Assembly: GCF_003751225.1 (NCBI RefSeq)
Contig: NZ_RJKE01000001.1
Coordinates: forward strand, 2,914,001-2,978,000
Origin: Actinocorallia herbida
GTDB lineage: Bacteria; Actinomycetota; Actinomycetes; Streptosporangiales; Streptosporangiaceae
DNA length: 64,000 nt
Direction: 5' to 3'
In this document: piece by piece, positions 24,524-33,312 of the stretch
Layout: each line of letters starts with the position of its first letter
How positions within the stretch are numbered: the first letter of the stretch is position 1
The notes under the pieces: generated by a model
The model's database searches: none
What the model was told of the DNA's origin: nothing
Seen by the model: only the letters and a program-made list of their open reading frames with translations
Position numbers and translations under genes: made by a program

Positions 24524-25879
24524 TCACCCCTCGGGAGAAGGCGCGGCGGGACGCGGGACGCTGCCGTCGTCGTGGTCGTAGGGGGTGCCGGTGACGCCGG
24601 ACCGGCGCGCCGACGCCACCGCGGACCGCATGGCGAGGCGCTGCCAGGGGTCGCCGTTCGAGGCTCGGATCGTCGCGCGGGTCGCGGCGCTGGGGAGACG
24701 GTCGCCGATCCTTCGGAGGAGGACGTTGAGGTGGGTGGTCGCTTCGGCCAGGCGTTGCCAGGGCCGGAGCCGTGTCCCGGCCAGAGGGGAGTCCTGGAGC
24801 AGGGCACGGACCAGGGGTTCGCCCACCAGGGCGGAGAGCAGGCCGAAGAGGGGTTGGAGGGCTTTCGCCCGGAGGCGTCTGCGCAGGGGGCCGCCGCTGA
24901 GGATCTGCGCCAGGGCCGCGTTGACGGTGAGGGAGGTCCAGGGGGTGGGGCCGCCCGCGGTGAGGATCATGTGGTGGGCGAGGTGGAGGGCGTCGGGTGC
25001 GGTGCGGGGGATGAGGGCGGGGGTGACGCCCATGAGGTGGGCTATGCAGGACCAGTAGTGGAGGACGTCGTCGAGGGCGGCGGGGGTGATGCGCCTGCCG
25101 TGGGCGTGGTCGAAGAGGACGGGGTAGAGGCCGAAGGTGATGGCGGCGCCCATGGTCATGGCGTTGGAGATGGGGTTGCCGTGGTGGGCGAAGTGGGCGT
25201 CGCCCCAGGCGCGGCGGAGGGACAGCCGGGCCTGGGCGTGCATGAGGCGGACGCGGATGATGTCCTTGAAGACGGGCGAGCCGCGGTCGACACCGCCGGG
25301 GCGGGTGACCTGGTGGAACCAGGTGACGGTCTCGAGTTCGCGGCGGCGGAAGTCGGCGAGGAACCGGCGGGTCTGGCCGGTGGCGGAGGAGACCTCGGCG
25401 CCGACGAACGTGCCCATGGCGTCGCTGAACAGCATGGCGAGTTTGCCGGACAGGGACGCGTTGATCCACAGGCGGCGGCCTCGTTCCCACCGGTCGGCGT
25501 CGAACCAGCCGGGCGGGGCGTCCAGGTCGCGGAACAGGGCGACGAGTGCGGCGGGCGGATCGGGGACCGCGTCGATGCCCTGGTCGAGGGCCTGCTCCAG
25601 CATGCGGCGCCCACGGGCCATGCCGGTTGCGGAGAACGCCAGGACGACGGCGTCCATGAGTTCGTCGCCCTCCCAGCGGTGGTCGTCGAAGAGCGCGGTG
25701 AGCGGGGTCCGCTCGGGGGAGGCGCGCACGGTGATCCAGGGGGAGAAGAGCCGGTGGTGCGGTTCGGTCAGCCACAGGGCGGAGGGGGCGGCGGCTTCGG
25801 GGCCGGGACGGAGCGGCCTTCCCGGACGGTGGTGATGGTCGAAGGGATGCGGGTCGGCGGGCGTCGGGTTCGTCGACAT
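24524..25879 (-). CDS. MpaB/Lcp-family (DUF2236) oxygenase-like protein
   Basis: A 451-aa protein of the ER-bound oxygenase MpaB/latex-clearing family. Recognisable blocks are LFDDHRWEG near the start, FSDAMGTFVGAEVSSATGQTRRF, HFAHHGNPISNAMTM and HLMGVTPALIPRT. The family binds heme b; candidate His ligands are in WFHQV and HHGNP. No signal peptide is seen, unlike secreted rubber oxygenases. Start ATG 25879 follows CGGAG; the 47-base gap to the BVMO contains three direct GTGAC repeats. It is probably co-transcribed with the BVMO under the TetR at 27473. Confidence 0.75.
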   Translation of the reverse strand: MSTNPTPADPHPFDHHHRPGRPLRPGPEAAAPSALWLTEPHHRLFSPWITVRASPERTPLTALFDDHRWEGDELMDAVVLAFSATGMARGRRMLEQALDQGIDAVPDPPAALVALFRDLDAPPGWFDADRWERGRRLWINASLSGKLAMLFSDAMGTFVGAEVSSATGQTRRFLADFRRRELETVTWFHQVTRPGGVDRGSPVFKDIIRVRLMHAQARLSLRRAWGDAHFAHHGNPISNAMTMGAAITFGLYPVLFDHAHGRRITPAALDDVLHYWSCIAHLMGVTPALIPRTAPDALHLAHHMILTAGGPTPWTSLTVNAALAQILSGGPLRRRLRAKALQPLFGLLSALVGEPLVRALLQDSPLAGTRLRPWQRLAEATTHLNVLLRRIGDRLPSAATRATIRASNGDPWQRLAMRSAVASARRSGVTGTPYDHDDGSVPRPAAPSPEG

Positions 25880-25926
25880 GCGGCGCTCCGAGGACGTGAC
25901 GTGACGTGACGGGGGCGGACGGGCGG

Positions 25927-27396
25927 TCAGCGGGTGAGCCGGTAGTCGGCGGGGTCGAGGAAGCGGGTCCTGCGGCGGTAGGAGGTCATCGAGCCGGGCC
26001 AGTTGTTGGTGTTGCGCCGGGCGGGGTCGAGGTACCAGCTGTCGCAGCCGCCCTGGTTCCACACGGTGGTCGCCAACCTGTCCTGGACCGACGCGTCGAA
26101 GGAATCGAGGACGTCTTCGCGCACCTCCATCGTGGTGATCCCGTCCCGCAGGAGCCGGGCCGCCTGGACGATGTAGGCGATCTGGCTCTCCAGCATGTGC
26201 ACGATCGAGCCGGATCCCACGTTGGTGTTCGGGCCGTACATCAGGAAGAAGTTGGGGAACCCCGGGACGGCGAGGCCGAGATGGGCCCGTGCCCCGGACT
26301 TCCACACCGTGTTCAGCTCCCGCCCGTACAGCCCGGTGACGCGCATCGGCGCGACGAAGTCCTGGGCGCGGAATCCCGTCGCGAGGACGACCACGTCGGC
26401 GGAGTGCCCGCGCCCGTCGGCGGTGCGCAGGCCGTCCCGCTCGATCCCGGTGATGGCCGAGTCCACGACGCGGACGTGCGGCCGGTTGAGCGCCGCGTAG
26501 TAGTCGCTGGAGGTGAGGATGCGCTTGCATCCCGGCTCGTAGCGGGGGGTGAGGCGGCGCCGCAGCTCGGGATCGGCGACGGTGCGCAGCGCGAACAGGC
26601 AGAGCGCGCGGATGTGCAGGGAGAGCAGGAACCGGTGCGCGGGCGCGATGAGCGCGGGGTTGAGCAGCAGCTCGAACCAGAGGAAGATCCCGAGTCGGGA
26701 AAGCCGCTGGACGAACGGCAGCCTGCGGTTGACCGCCTTGCGCATCCGGGGGTAGACGCGGTCGGGCTTGCGGCTGATCCAGTGGTTCTCCTGCTGGAAG
26801 ATCGTGATCTTCGCGGCGCTCGTGGTGAGGAGGGGGACGAACTGGATCGCGCTCGCGCCGTTGCCGATGACGGCGATCCGCTTTCCGTCGAGGTCCGCGT
26901 CATGATTCCAGCGGGCGGAGTGGAAGAGGTCGCCGCCGAAGTCCGCCATGCCGGGGATGGGCGGGTAAGCGGGGTTGGAGAGCTGTCCGCAGGCGCTGAC
27001 CAGGAGGTCGAACCGCAGGAGACCGCCGTCCGCCGTGTGCACGGTCCAGCGCGCGGTGTCGGGGTCGAAGACCGCGTCGGTCACCTCGGCGCCGAACCTG
27101 AAGTGCCGGCGCAGTCCGAACGTGTCGGCGCAGCCCTCCAGGTAGGCGAGGATCTCCGGCTGCTCGGCGAAGCGCCGGCTCCAGTCGGGGTTCGGCGCGA
27201 ACGAGTACGAGTAGAGGTGCGACGGGGCGTCGCACGCGGCGCCGGGATAGGTGTTGTCCCGCCAGACGCCGCCGGGTCCCGCGGCGCGCTCCAAGATGGT
27301 GAGGTCGGTGAATCCGGCGCGTTTCAGCGCGATGGCCAGGCCGATGCCGCTGAAGCCGCTGCCGACTATCCCGACGGACAGATCATGACGTCCCAT
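25927..27396 (-). CDS. Baeyer-Villiger-type flavin monooxygenase
   Basis: A 489-aa class B flavoprotein without the long N-terminal extension of the enzyme at 4339-6192. FAD motif GSGFSG begins at residue 12, YPGAACDAPSHLYSYSF follows, and the fingerprint reads FGGDLFHSARWN, i.e. F-x-G-x-x-x-H-x-x-x-W with Asn instead of Pro/Asp at the end. NADPH motif is GNGASA. It belongs with CHMO/4-hydroxyacetophenone monooxygenase-like enzymes. Start ATG 27396 follows GGGGGC. It is divergent from a TetR gene with a perfect 18-bp operator between them, an arrangement also seen for ethA-ethR in mycobacteria, though sequence resemblance to EthA is not claimed. Confidence 0.9.
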   Translation of the reverse strand: MGRHDLSVGIVGSGFSGIGLAIALKRAGFTDLTILERAAGPGGVWRDNTYPGAACDAPSHLYSYSFAPNPDWSRRFAEQPEILAYLEGCADTFGLRRHFRFGAEVTDAVFDPDTARWTVHTADGGLLRFDLLVSACGQLSNPAYPPIPGMADFGGDLFHSARWNHDADLDGKRIAVIGNGASAIQFVPLLTTSAAKITIFQQENHWISRKPDRVYPRMRKAVNRRLPFVQRLSRLGIFLWFELLLNPALIAPAHRFLLSLHIRALCLFALRTVADPELRRRLTPRYEPGCKRILTSSDYYAALNRPHVRVVDSAITGIERDGLRTADGRGHSADVVVLATGFRAQDFVAPMRVTGLYGRELNTVWKSGARAHLGLAVPGFPNFFLMYGPNTNVGSGSIVHMLESQIAYIVQAARLLRDGITTMEVREDVLDSFDASVQDRLATTVWNQGGCDSWYLDPARRNTNNWPGSMTSYRRRTRFLDPADYRLTR

Positions 27397-27424
27397 GAGT
27401 GCCCCCAAAGATTGGGTTAGATTT

Positions 27425-27442
27425 ACCGACACTTGTGTCGGT
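27425..27442. promoter_or_regulatory. TetR operator, site 1
   Basis: ACCGACAC-TT-GTGTCGGT, a perfect palindrome with 8-bp arms in the 76-bp gap between the BVMO and the TetR gene. The same half site occurs at 28161-28182, so both belong to one regulator, best assigned to the TetR at 27473. Confidence 0.8.
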
Positions 27443-27472
27443 TGGCGTGACGCTAACACACGAAGGAGAGCA

Positions 27473-28084
27473 GTGACAGAGTCCTCACCCCGGGCCCGGA
27501 TGCGCGCGCCGGAACGCCGGGCGCTCATCACCGCGGCCGCGCTGGAGAGTTTCGCGGTCAAGGGCTACGAGGGGACCTCGCTCGGCGACATCGCCAAGGC
27601 GGCGGGGGTCTCTCGCACGGTCATGTACGACCACTTCCCGTCCAAGCGGGTGCTGCTCCTGGCCGTCCTGCACGAGGAGAACGCCAAGCTCGTCGAATTC
27701 GTGGCGTCGCGGATCACCGCGTCGGGCTCGGCCAGGGAGCGGATGCGCGGCACCGTCGACGCCTATTTCAGCTTCGCGGAGTCCCGGCCCAAGTCCCGAA
27801 GAGTGCTGTTCGACCTGGTCATCGAGGATGATCCGGAGATCTCGACGGTCCGTCAGGGCATCCGCGACGCGCGGCTGCGGGCGGTGGCGGCGATGCTCGC
27901 CTCGGACATGCGCGAGATCGGCGTCGACCCGGCGGAGCCGGCCGTCGAGGCGATGGTGGAGTTCATCATCAGCGGGCTCGACGGGGTGTCCCGGTGGTGG
28001 GAGCGCAAGCCGCAGACGCCCAGGCAGTCGTTGGTGGAGGGCGTCATGTGGCTGCTGTGGACGGGTCTGGAGCCGCGGTCCTGA
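27473..28084 (+). CDS. TetR-family transcriptional regulator
   Basis: A 203-aa TetR protein. The DNA-binding part is RRALITAAALESFAVKGYEG followed by TSLGDIAKAAGVSRTVMYDHF with SK at the helix end, about residues 15-60. The C-terminal half is helical (YFSFAESRPKSRRVLFDLV, MVEFIISGLDGVSRWW), as in small-molecule-sensing members. GTG 27473 has AGGAGAG upstream. Operators flank it on both sides: one before itself/the BVMO, one before the flavin oxidoreductase at 28211. It should coordinate these three or four genes. Confidence 0.92.
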   Translation: MTESSPRARMRAPERRALITAAALESFAVKGYEGTSLGDIAKAAGVSRTVMYDHFPSKRVLLLAVLHEENAKLVEFVASRITASGSARERMRGTVDAYFSFAESRPKSRRVLFDLVIEDDPEISTVRQGIRDARLRAVAAMLASDMREIGVDPAEPAVEAMVEFIISGLDGVSRWWERKPQTPRQSLVEGVMWLLWTGLEPRS

Positions 28085-28160
28085 GGCCGGATGCGGACGC
28101 GTCCTCGTCCGCGCGGGGCCCTTGACCGTCGCGCCATCGGCTTCTCATAGTGGGGCTCGG

Positions 28161-28182
28161 TAACCGACATGAGTGTCGGTTA
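28161..28182. promoter_or_regulatory. TetR operator, site 2
   Basis: TAACCGACA-TGAG-TGTCGGTTA, a perfect 9-bp-arm palindrome 29 bases before the start codon at 28211. It shares ACCGACA/TGTCGGT and the four-base spacer with site 1, which extends the TetR regulon to the Tat-exported flavin enzyme. Confidence 0.8.
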
Positions 28183-28210
28183 GCTCACCCCCCAACGCAG
28201 AGGAGCGACC

Positions 28211-30025
28211 ATGGAGGACAGCACCACCTCCGGCGCGAACGACAACGGCGGCACGGCGAATCCGATCGGACGGCGCGGGTTCGTCGCGGGCACGCTGGCC
28301 GCGGCCGGCGCGGCGGGCCTGACCTTCGGCGGCGGGTCCCCGGCCGCCGCCTCCTCGTCCCGCAGCGGCCGCGCCGCGGCCCCCGGCAAGCGGGTCGCGG
28401 TGTTCGGCGGCGGCATGGGCGGCCTGACCGTCGCGCACGAGCTCGCCGAGCGCGGATTCCAGGTGACCGTCTACGAGCGCAAGGCGTGGGGCGGCAAGTG
28501 CCGCAGCATGCCGTTCGCCGGCACCGCCACCGGGGGCCGCCAGGACCTCCCGGCCGAGCACGGGTTCCGGTTCTTCCCCGGCTTCTACCAGAACCTGCCC
28601 GACACGATGTCGCGCGTCCCGCGGCCCGGCGGCGGCACCCTCAAGGACAACTTCGTCGACGGCAAGGAGGTCTCGGCCTTCTACAACGGGACGAAGCTCG
28701 TGCTGCCCGCGCGCGGCAGCATCCTCGGCACCCTCAGCCCGGACTCCCTGCTGACGTTCCTGAACACCGCGGTGAAGGTGTTCGGCAACGTGCCCGCCGG
28801 GGAGGTCGCCTTCTTCCTCGAGAAGATGATCGTGTTCGTCACCAGCGGGCCGCAGCGGCGGCTCAAGCAGTGGGAGAACATGAGCTTCGCCGACTACGTG
28901 AAGGTCCAGGGCAAGTCCGAGCGCTACCGGGAACTCCTGGTGGAGATGTTCACCAGCACCCTCGTCGCGGCCAAGCCCGACAAGGCCAACGCGCACACGA
29001 TGGGCCTGATGGCCGAGGCCTGGGTGTACAGCACCCTCGGCCTGGGCGGCTACGGCGCCCCCGACCGGCTGCTCAACGCGCCCACCAACGAGGCGCTCAT
29101 CGACCCGTGGACGGCGTACCTGAGCGGCCTCGGGGTCGACTTCAAGATCGGCAAGACGCTGACCGAGCTGAAGGTCGCGAACGGGAAGATCTCCGGCGCG
29201 GTCATCAACGGCACCGAGCCCGTCGACGCCGACCACTACGTCCTCGCGGTGCCGCTGGAGCGGGCCGTCCCGCTGCTGAACAACGACATCCTCACCCTCG
29301 ACCCGGGCCTCCGGTCGCTGAGCAGCCTCACGACCGACTGGATGAACGGCATCATGCTCTACCTGAAGAAGCCCATCGACCTCAGCGAGGGCCACGTCGC
29401 CTACGCCGGGCAGCCGTGGGCGCTCACCTCGATCAGCCAGGCCCAGTTCTGGAAGAAGGACTTCGCCAAGACCTACGGCGACGGCACCGCCAAGGAGTGC
29501 CTGTCCCTCGACCTGTCCGCGTGGGACCGCCCCGGCATCCTCTACAACAAGACCGCCAAGGAGTGCACCCCCGACCAGATCATCGAGGAGATCCTCGCCC
29601 AGCTCCGCAAGGCGATCCCGTGGGGCGCGCTGCGCCTGACGGACTCCAATGTGCACTCGTACTTCATCGACCCGGCCATCACCGGTCTCGCCACCTCCCA
29701 GGTCGCCAACGACGAGCCCCTGCTCATCAACAGCCCCAGTTCCTGGAACTACCGGCCCGAGTCGACGACGAAGCTCCCGAACCTCTTCCTGGCCGCCGAC
29801 TACGTCCGCGCGGGCATCAACCTCGCGACGATGGAGGGCGCCAACGAGGCGGGCCGCAAGGCCGCCAACGCCATCATCGACGCCGCGGGCTCGGGCGGCG
29901 CCAAGGCCACCCTCCAGGACCTCTGGCAGCCCCCGGCCTTCAACGCCTTCTTCAACCAGGACGACGCCCGCTTCGCCGCCGGCAAGCCCAACGCCTTCGA
30001 CGTCCTCGACCCCTACCGCCCCTGA
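28211..30025 (+). CDS. Tat-exported flavin oxidoreductase (amine-oxidase/carotenoid-desaturase-like)
   Basis: A 604-aa FAD enzyme. It has a twin-arginine signal (IGRRGFVAGTLAAAGAAGLTF, Arg21-Arg22 region) with an Ala-rich cleavage area. The FAD motif FGGGMGGLTVAHELAERG begins at about residue 64; EHGFRFFPGFYQNLPDTM is the second typical block and the C-terminal FAD motif is FLAADYVRAGINLATMEGA. These features place it with hydroxysqualene dehydroxylase/phytoene dehydrogenase-like flavin amine oxidases. Export through Tat means it works outside the cell or at the membrane, unlike the BVMO. It is preceded by the TetR operator at 28161-28182. Confidence 0.82.
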   Translation: MEDSTTSGANDNGGTANPIGRRGFVAGTLAAAGAAGLTFGGGSPAAASSSRSGRAAAPGKRVAVFGGGMGGLTVAHELAERGFQVTVYERKAWGGKCRSMPFAGTATGGRQDLPAEHGFRFFPGFYQNLPDTMSRVPRPGGGTLKDNFVDGKEVSAFYNGTKLVLPARGSILGTLSPDSLLTFLNTAVKVFGNVPAGEVAFFLEKMIVFVTSGPQRRLKQWENMSFADYVKVQGKSERYRELLVEMFTSTLVAAKPDKANAHTMGLMAEAWVYSTLGLGGYGAPDRLLNAPTNEALIDPWTAYLSGLGVDFKIGKTLTELKVANGKISGAVINGTEPVDADHYVLAVPLERAVPLLNNDILTLDPGLRSLSSLTTDWMNGIMLYLKKPIDLSEGHVAYAGQPWALTSISQAQFWKKDFAKTYGDGTAKECLSLDLSAWDRPGILYNKTAKECTPDQIIEEILAQLRKAIPWGALRLTDSNVHSYFIDPAITGLATSQVANDEPLLINSPSSWNYRPESTTKLPNLFLAADYVRAGINLATMEGANEAGRKAANAIIDAAGSGGAKATLQDLWQPPAFNAFFNQDDARFAAGKPNAFDVLDPYRP

Positions 30026-30070
30026 GACCGGGGTGGGGAGTACGCGCCGCACCGTGCGCCCCGCCCTCCA

Positions 30071-30117
30071 CCGGCCCCGCCGCCCACTCCCGGCCCACAG
30101 CCGGGCGGCGGGGCCGG
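30071..30117. terminator. Strong bidirectional terminator
   Basis: A 15-bp perfect stem, CCGGCCCCGCCGCCC and complement (30071-30085/30103-30117), with a nested CCGGC/GCCGG inner hairpin in the loop. It lies between the flavin oxidoreductase and the convergent lipoprotein gene. Confidence 0.8.
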
Positions 30118-30160
30118 CTCCTTCGCAGCCGACCGGACGACGCGCTCTTCGACGGCCAGG

Positions 30161-30652
30161 TCAGGAGGACAGATGAGGAATGAGGAGGCCCGTGGAATCC
30201 AAGAGCGCGCGGGTACCGAGGGGCTCCGTCAGCGGAACGTCGACGTAAGCGGTGGGGGACGTGCCCTCGGCGGGCGGCGCGGCGGCCTTGGGGAAGCACA
30301 GGGTGACGGTCACCTTGACCTCGTCGCCCTTCTCGGCCGCCTTGACCTTGCAGGAGCCGGTGTCCTCGGTCGGCAGCGCGACCCACATCCGGACCGTCCT
30401 GCCGTCCGGCTGGACCTCGTAGTCCAGGACCTCCGCGGGGATCTTCTGCATCTTGGCGGCGGCCTTCACGGTGGGAAGCGCCCTCGTGCGGTCGAGCGTG
30501 TTCGCGGGCGCCCCGGTCGCCTCGGGCTTCGACTTCTTGGGCGCGGCCGCCTCATCTCCGTCCCCGCTGGAACAGCCCGCGGCCACGAGGGCCGGGAGCA
30601 GCACAGCGACGACACCGATGCGGGACCGCGTGAGGAGAGCCGAGAACGCCAC
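30161..30652 (-). CDS. Putative lipoprotein of unknown function
   Basis: A 163-aa secreted protein. A hydrophobic N-terminus (RIGVVAVLLPALVAAGC) ends in a lipobox with Cys26, followed by a Ser/Gly/Asp-rich tether and AAAPKKSKPEATG linker. The remaining about 110 residues alternate charged and beta-prone segments (VRMWVALPTEDTGSCKVKA, VKVTVTLCFPKAA); two cysteines there could pair. GTG 30652 is the start; AGGGG is 12 bases upstream, somewhat far. No family was recognised. It is separated from neighbours on both sides by terminators, hence probably monocistronic. Confidence 0.65.
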   Translation of the reverse strand: MAFSALLTRSRIGVVAVLLPALVAAGCSSGDGDEAAAPKKSKPEATGAPANTLDRTRALPTVKAAAKMQKIPAEVLDYEVQPDGRTVRMWVALPTEDTGSCKVKAAEKGDEVKVTVTLCFPKAAAPPAEGTSPTAYVDVPLTEPLGTRALLDSTGLLIPHLSS

Positions 30653-30768
30653 GATTACATCGAACCCCTGAATCCGAGTAGGTGCCGCCGACCCCCGGCG
30701 GCCCCAGAATTCTAGATCATCACGGTGCCGCACCCGCCCGGATCGCCGTTCCTGACGGTTTCCCACTC

Positions 30769-30815
30769 GGGGCGGGCTCGCACCCGGCGTGGATCGCCGG
30801 ACGCGAGCCCGCCCC
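30769..30815 (-). terminator. Terminator of the transporter-isomerase operon
   Basis: GGGGCGGGCTCGC and its complement form a 13-bp stem (30769-30781/30803-30815) with an inner CCGGCG/CGCCGG stem. It starts directly downstream of the isomerase stop at 30820. Confidence 0.75.
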
Positions 30816-30819
30816 GGCG

Positions 30820-31875
30820 TCATGCGAGGGAGGCGAGCACGGTGCGGAGGTGGGCCGTGCTCTCGGTGATGAACGCGAAGCGCTCGGCCACCGGGACGGG
30901 CCGGGACAACTCCTCGTATCCCGGACGGGTGCCCTCGGCGACCGCGCGGCCGTAGGAGTCCGACAGGCGGACGAGTTCGGCGAGGTCCCGCGTCGTCAGG
31001 TCCGGGTGGCCGTCGTGCCACAGGGGGTCGTAGATGGACAGGGGCAGAGGGAAGCGCTTGCCCATGACGCCCTCGATGGAGAGCGTCAGGCGCGGCGCGT
31101 GCTCCACCAGCGGGCGCAGCAGCGCGGGCCAGTCGATGACGCCCTGCCCGCAGGGCATCAGGAAGCGCCGGATCCCGTCGGGGGTGAGCAGCAGCGCGGC
31201 GTCGCGGACGTGCGTCTGGCGGACGTACGGGGCGACGCGGTGCGCGGCGGCGACGGGGTCCTCGCACCGGAGCAGCACGTTGGCGGTGTCGAAGGTGATC
31301 CCGAAGGCGTCCGGCCCGGCCTCCTCGACCAGGCGGACCAGCTCGAAGGTGGTGATCTCCTCGTGCGTCTCCAGGTTGAGGTGCACGCCGAGGTCGCGCA
31401 GGAGCGGGCCGAGGCGGGCCATCACCTTCGCGGTCGCCTCGAGCTGCTCGCTCCAGGTGACGTCGGTGCGGAACCTGTCGCAGCCGAGGCGGCCGGGCAG
31501 CGCGAACTTGTAGTTCGCGGTGGCCGACCACAGCTCCCGCACCCCGGCCTCCGCGCAGGCGACGATGAGCCTTTCCAGTCCCCGCAGGTAGTCGCCTTCG
31601 CCGAGTTCCCTCACCTCGGGGGCTTCCGGCGCCGCGAACGGGTTCACCTTCGCCGTTCCGACCTCGACGTACAGGCCGAGCTCGTCGGCGAGCTGCACGA
31701 TGGCGCGCAGTTCGCCTGGGTCGAGGGTCGGGCTCAGCTCCAGCGCCGACCGGAAGAACACCCCTTCCAGCCCCGCCTTGTGCACCTCGCGGAGCGTCCA
31801 CTCCGCGCCGTTCTCCGGCGCCCCGGGGAACTTGCTGCTGTCCGTCCCGACGGGGACGGCCCGGACGTCACGCAT
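30820..31875 (-). CDS. Sugar phosphate isomerase/epimerase-like TIM-barrel protein (paralogue 1)
   Basis: A 351-aa protein with the metal site of the xylose isomerase-like fold: Glu in NLETHEEITTFE, Asp in GITFDTANV, His in QTHVRDAAL, and Glu in LSIEGVMG. Members isomerise, epimerise or dehydrate sugars, inosose and 2-keto sugars. It is last in the operon after the BBE-like oxidase; its first eight bases overlap that gene (ATGCGTGA). It shares long blocks with the product of 33313-34416 (LETHEEIT, FDTANV/FDSANV, RVAPYxRxTHxRD, GVIDWPALL), so the two are paralogues that diverged inside one operon. Confidence 0.85.
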   Translation of the reverse strand: MRDVRAVPVGTDSSKFPGAPENGAEWTLREVHKAGLEGVFFRSALELSPTLDPGELRAIVQLADELGLYVEVGTAKVNPFAAPEAPEVRELGEGDYLRGLERLIVACAEAGVRELWSATANYKFALPGRLGCDRFRTDVTWSEQLEATAKVMARLGPLLRDLGVHLNLETHEEITTFELVRLVEEAGPDAFGITFDTANVLLRCEDPVAAAHRVAPYVRQTHVRDAALLLTPDGIRRFLMPCGQGVIDWPALLRPLVEHAPRLTLSIEGVMGKRFPLPLSIYDPLWHDGHPDLTTRDLAELVRLSDSYGRAVAEGTRPGYEELSRPVPVAERFAFITESTAHLRTVLASLA

Positions 31876-33301
31876 CGGTGCCGCCCGAGAGGTCCACGAG
31901 GCCGCGCCGGAACACGTTGCCCGGGTCGTACTCCCGCTTGATCTTGACCAGCCGCTCGTACTTCTCGCCGTAGATGTCGCGGGCCTCCATCGCGCTGACG
32001 ATCTCGCTGGTGAAGTTCACGTACGACCCGGCCTTGTACTCGTCCATCGCCGCGTCGAACTGCCGCGTCCACTCGATCAGCTCGGGCCCCTCGGACGGGA
32101 ACACCCACTCCGCGCCCGCGCTGGACATGAACTTGGCCTCGACCCGGTCGCCGACCGCGGTCGTCCACGGGTCGACGCGGGCCGCCTGGCCGCCGCGCGG
32201 GAACATCTGGAACGGGCACGCGAAGTGCGGCGCGATGGTCGACCCGGCCTGGAGCGGACGCCCCGGGTACCTGTCCGACCAGTGCAGCACGGTGTCGATG
32301 GCCTCGTCCGGGAACTCGCGGAGGTTGCCGTTGCGCCAGTAGCGCCGGATCCCGTACCGGAAGTCGTCGTCGCAGGCGCGCTGGAGCTCGACGTGCGGGA
32401 CGCTGTAGGAGGTGTCCCACACGGCCTTGGCCTGGGCGAACATCGGGTCGGTCACCGACGGGTCGTCTTCGCCCCACTGGACCGTCGCCACGCTGACGAT
32501 CTGGGTGCCGCGGTGCTCGGTCGGCACGACCGTCCAGTACTCGGGCACCTCGACCGTCCGGGCGTAGGTGACGACGTTGTCGGGCGCGTCGTACGACCAG
32601 TCCCGGAAGAACCGCAGGACGGCGTGCCGGTCGTCGGTCGCGAAGAACGCCTGCCGAACGTTCGCGAGCTTCTTGAAGGGCACGTACCTGTAGGTGAACG
32701 ACACCGCGACGCCGAAGTTGTGCCCGGCGCCGCGCAGCGCCCAGAACAGCTCGGGGTGTTCCTCGTCGGACGCGGTGATGATCCGCCCGTCGGCGAGGAC
32801 GAGTTCGATCGACAGCAGGTGGTCCACGGTCAGCCCGTACATGCGTGACAGGTAGCCGTTGCCGCCGCCGAGAGTGAGGCCCGCGACGCCGGTGTGCGAG
32901 ACCGTGCCGGCCGGGACGACGACGTCCTCGTCGGCGCAGGCCCGGTCGAGGTTGCCCAGCCGGCAGCCCGCGCCGACCTTGACGGTCCCGGCGGCCCGGT
33001 CGAAGACGACCTCGCGCATGCCGCCGGTGTCGAGCATGACGGCGCCGTCGGAGACCGCGCTGCCCGCGAGGTTGTGCCCGCCGCCCCGCACGGTGACGTC
33101 GACGCCCTTGTCGAGGCACCAGGTGAGGGCCCGCGCGACGTCGGCGGCGTCCCGGCAGGAGACGATCGCCGCGGGTTCGCGCTCGATGTCGGCGTTCCAC
33201 ACGTGCTTGGCCTGGTCGTAGCCGTGGTCGCCGGGGAGGATGACGGGGCAGTCCATGACGTCGCGGAGGCGGGCCGCGGCGGATGCGGTCAGAGTGCTCA
33301 A
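31868..33301 (-). CDS. BBE-like FAD-linked oxidase
   Basis: A 477-aa flavoprotein of the berberine-bridge/FAD-linked oxidase family: PCMH FAD domain with RGGGHNLAG (His expected to bind FAD covalently) and GVGAGCRLGNLDRA, then GLTLGGGNGYLSRMYGLTVD, and the C-terminal YDPGNVFRR. The second covalent site, normally Cys in GxC, is Ser here (GTVSHTGVAG), so flavin is probably held by His alone. Members oxidise sugars, alcohols and alkaloids to carbonyls. Start is TTG 33301, seven bases after AGGA. No signal peptide is present, so it acts in the cytoplasm on material brought in by the importer. Confidence 0.85.
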   Translation of the reverse strand: MSTLTASAAARLRDVMDCPVILPGDHGYDQAKHVWNADIEREPAAIVSCRDAADVARALTWCLDKGVDVTVRGGGHNLAGSAVSDGAVMLDTGGMREVVFDRAAGTVKVGAGCRLGNLDRACADEDVVVPAGTVSHTGVAGLTLGGGNGYLSRMYGLTVDHLLSIELVLADGRIITASDEEHPELFWALRGAGHNFGVAVSFTYRYVPFKKLANVRQAFFATDDRHAVLRFFRDWSYDAPDNVVTYARTVEVPEYWTVVPTEHRGTQIVSVATVQWGEDDPSVTDPMFAQAKAVWDTSYSVPHVELQRACDDDFRYGIRRYWRNGNLREFPDEAIDTVLHWSDRYPGRPLQAGSTIAPHFACPFQMFPRGGQAARVDPWTTAVGDRVEAKFMSSAGAEWVFPSEGPELIEWTRQFDAAMDEYKAGSYVNFTSEIVSAMEARDIYGEKYERLVKIKREYDPGNVFRRGLVDLSGGTDA

Positions 33302-33312
33302 GGGGGGTCCTT

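Noticed and set aside
25880-25926. Threefold GTGAC repeat between MpaB and BVMO genes
   Set aside because: Three five-base copies in a GC-rich gap are not enough to claim a functional repeat.
25927-28084. EthA-EthR identity for the BVMO-TetR pair
   Set aside because: Gene order and length agree, but the N-terminal sequence is of the CHMO/HAPMO type, so only the architecture is comparable.
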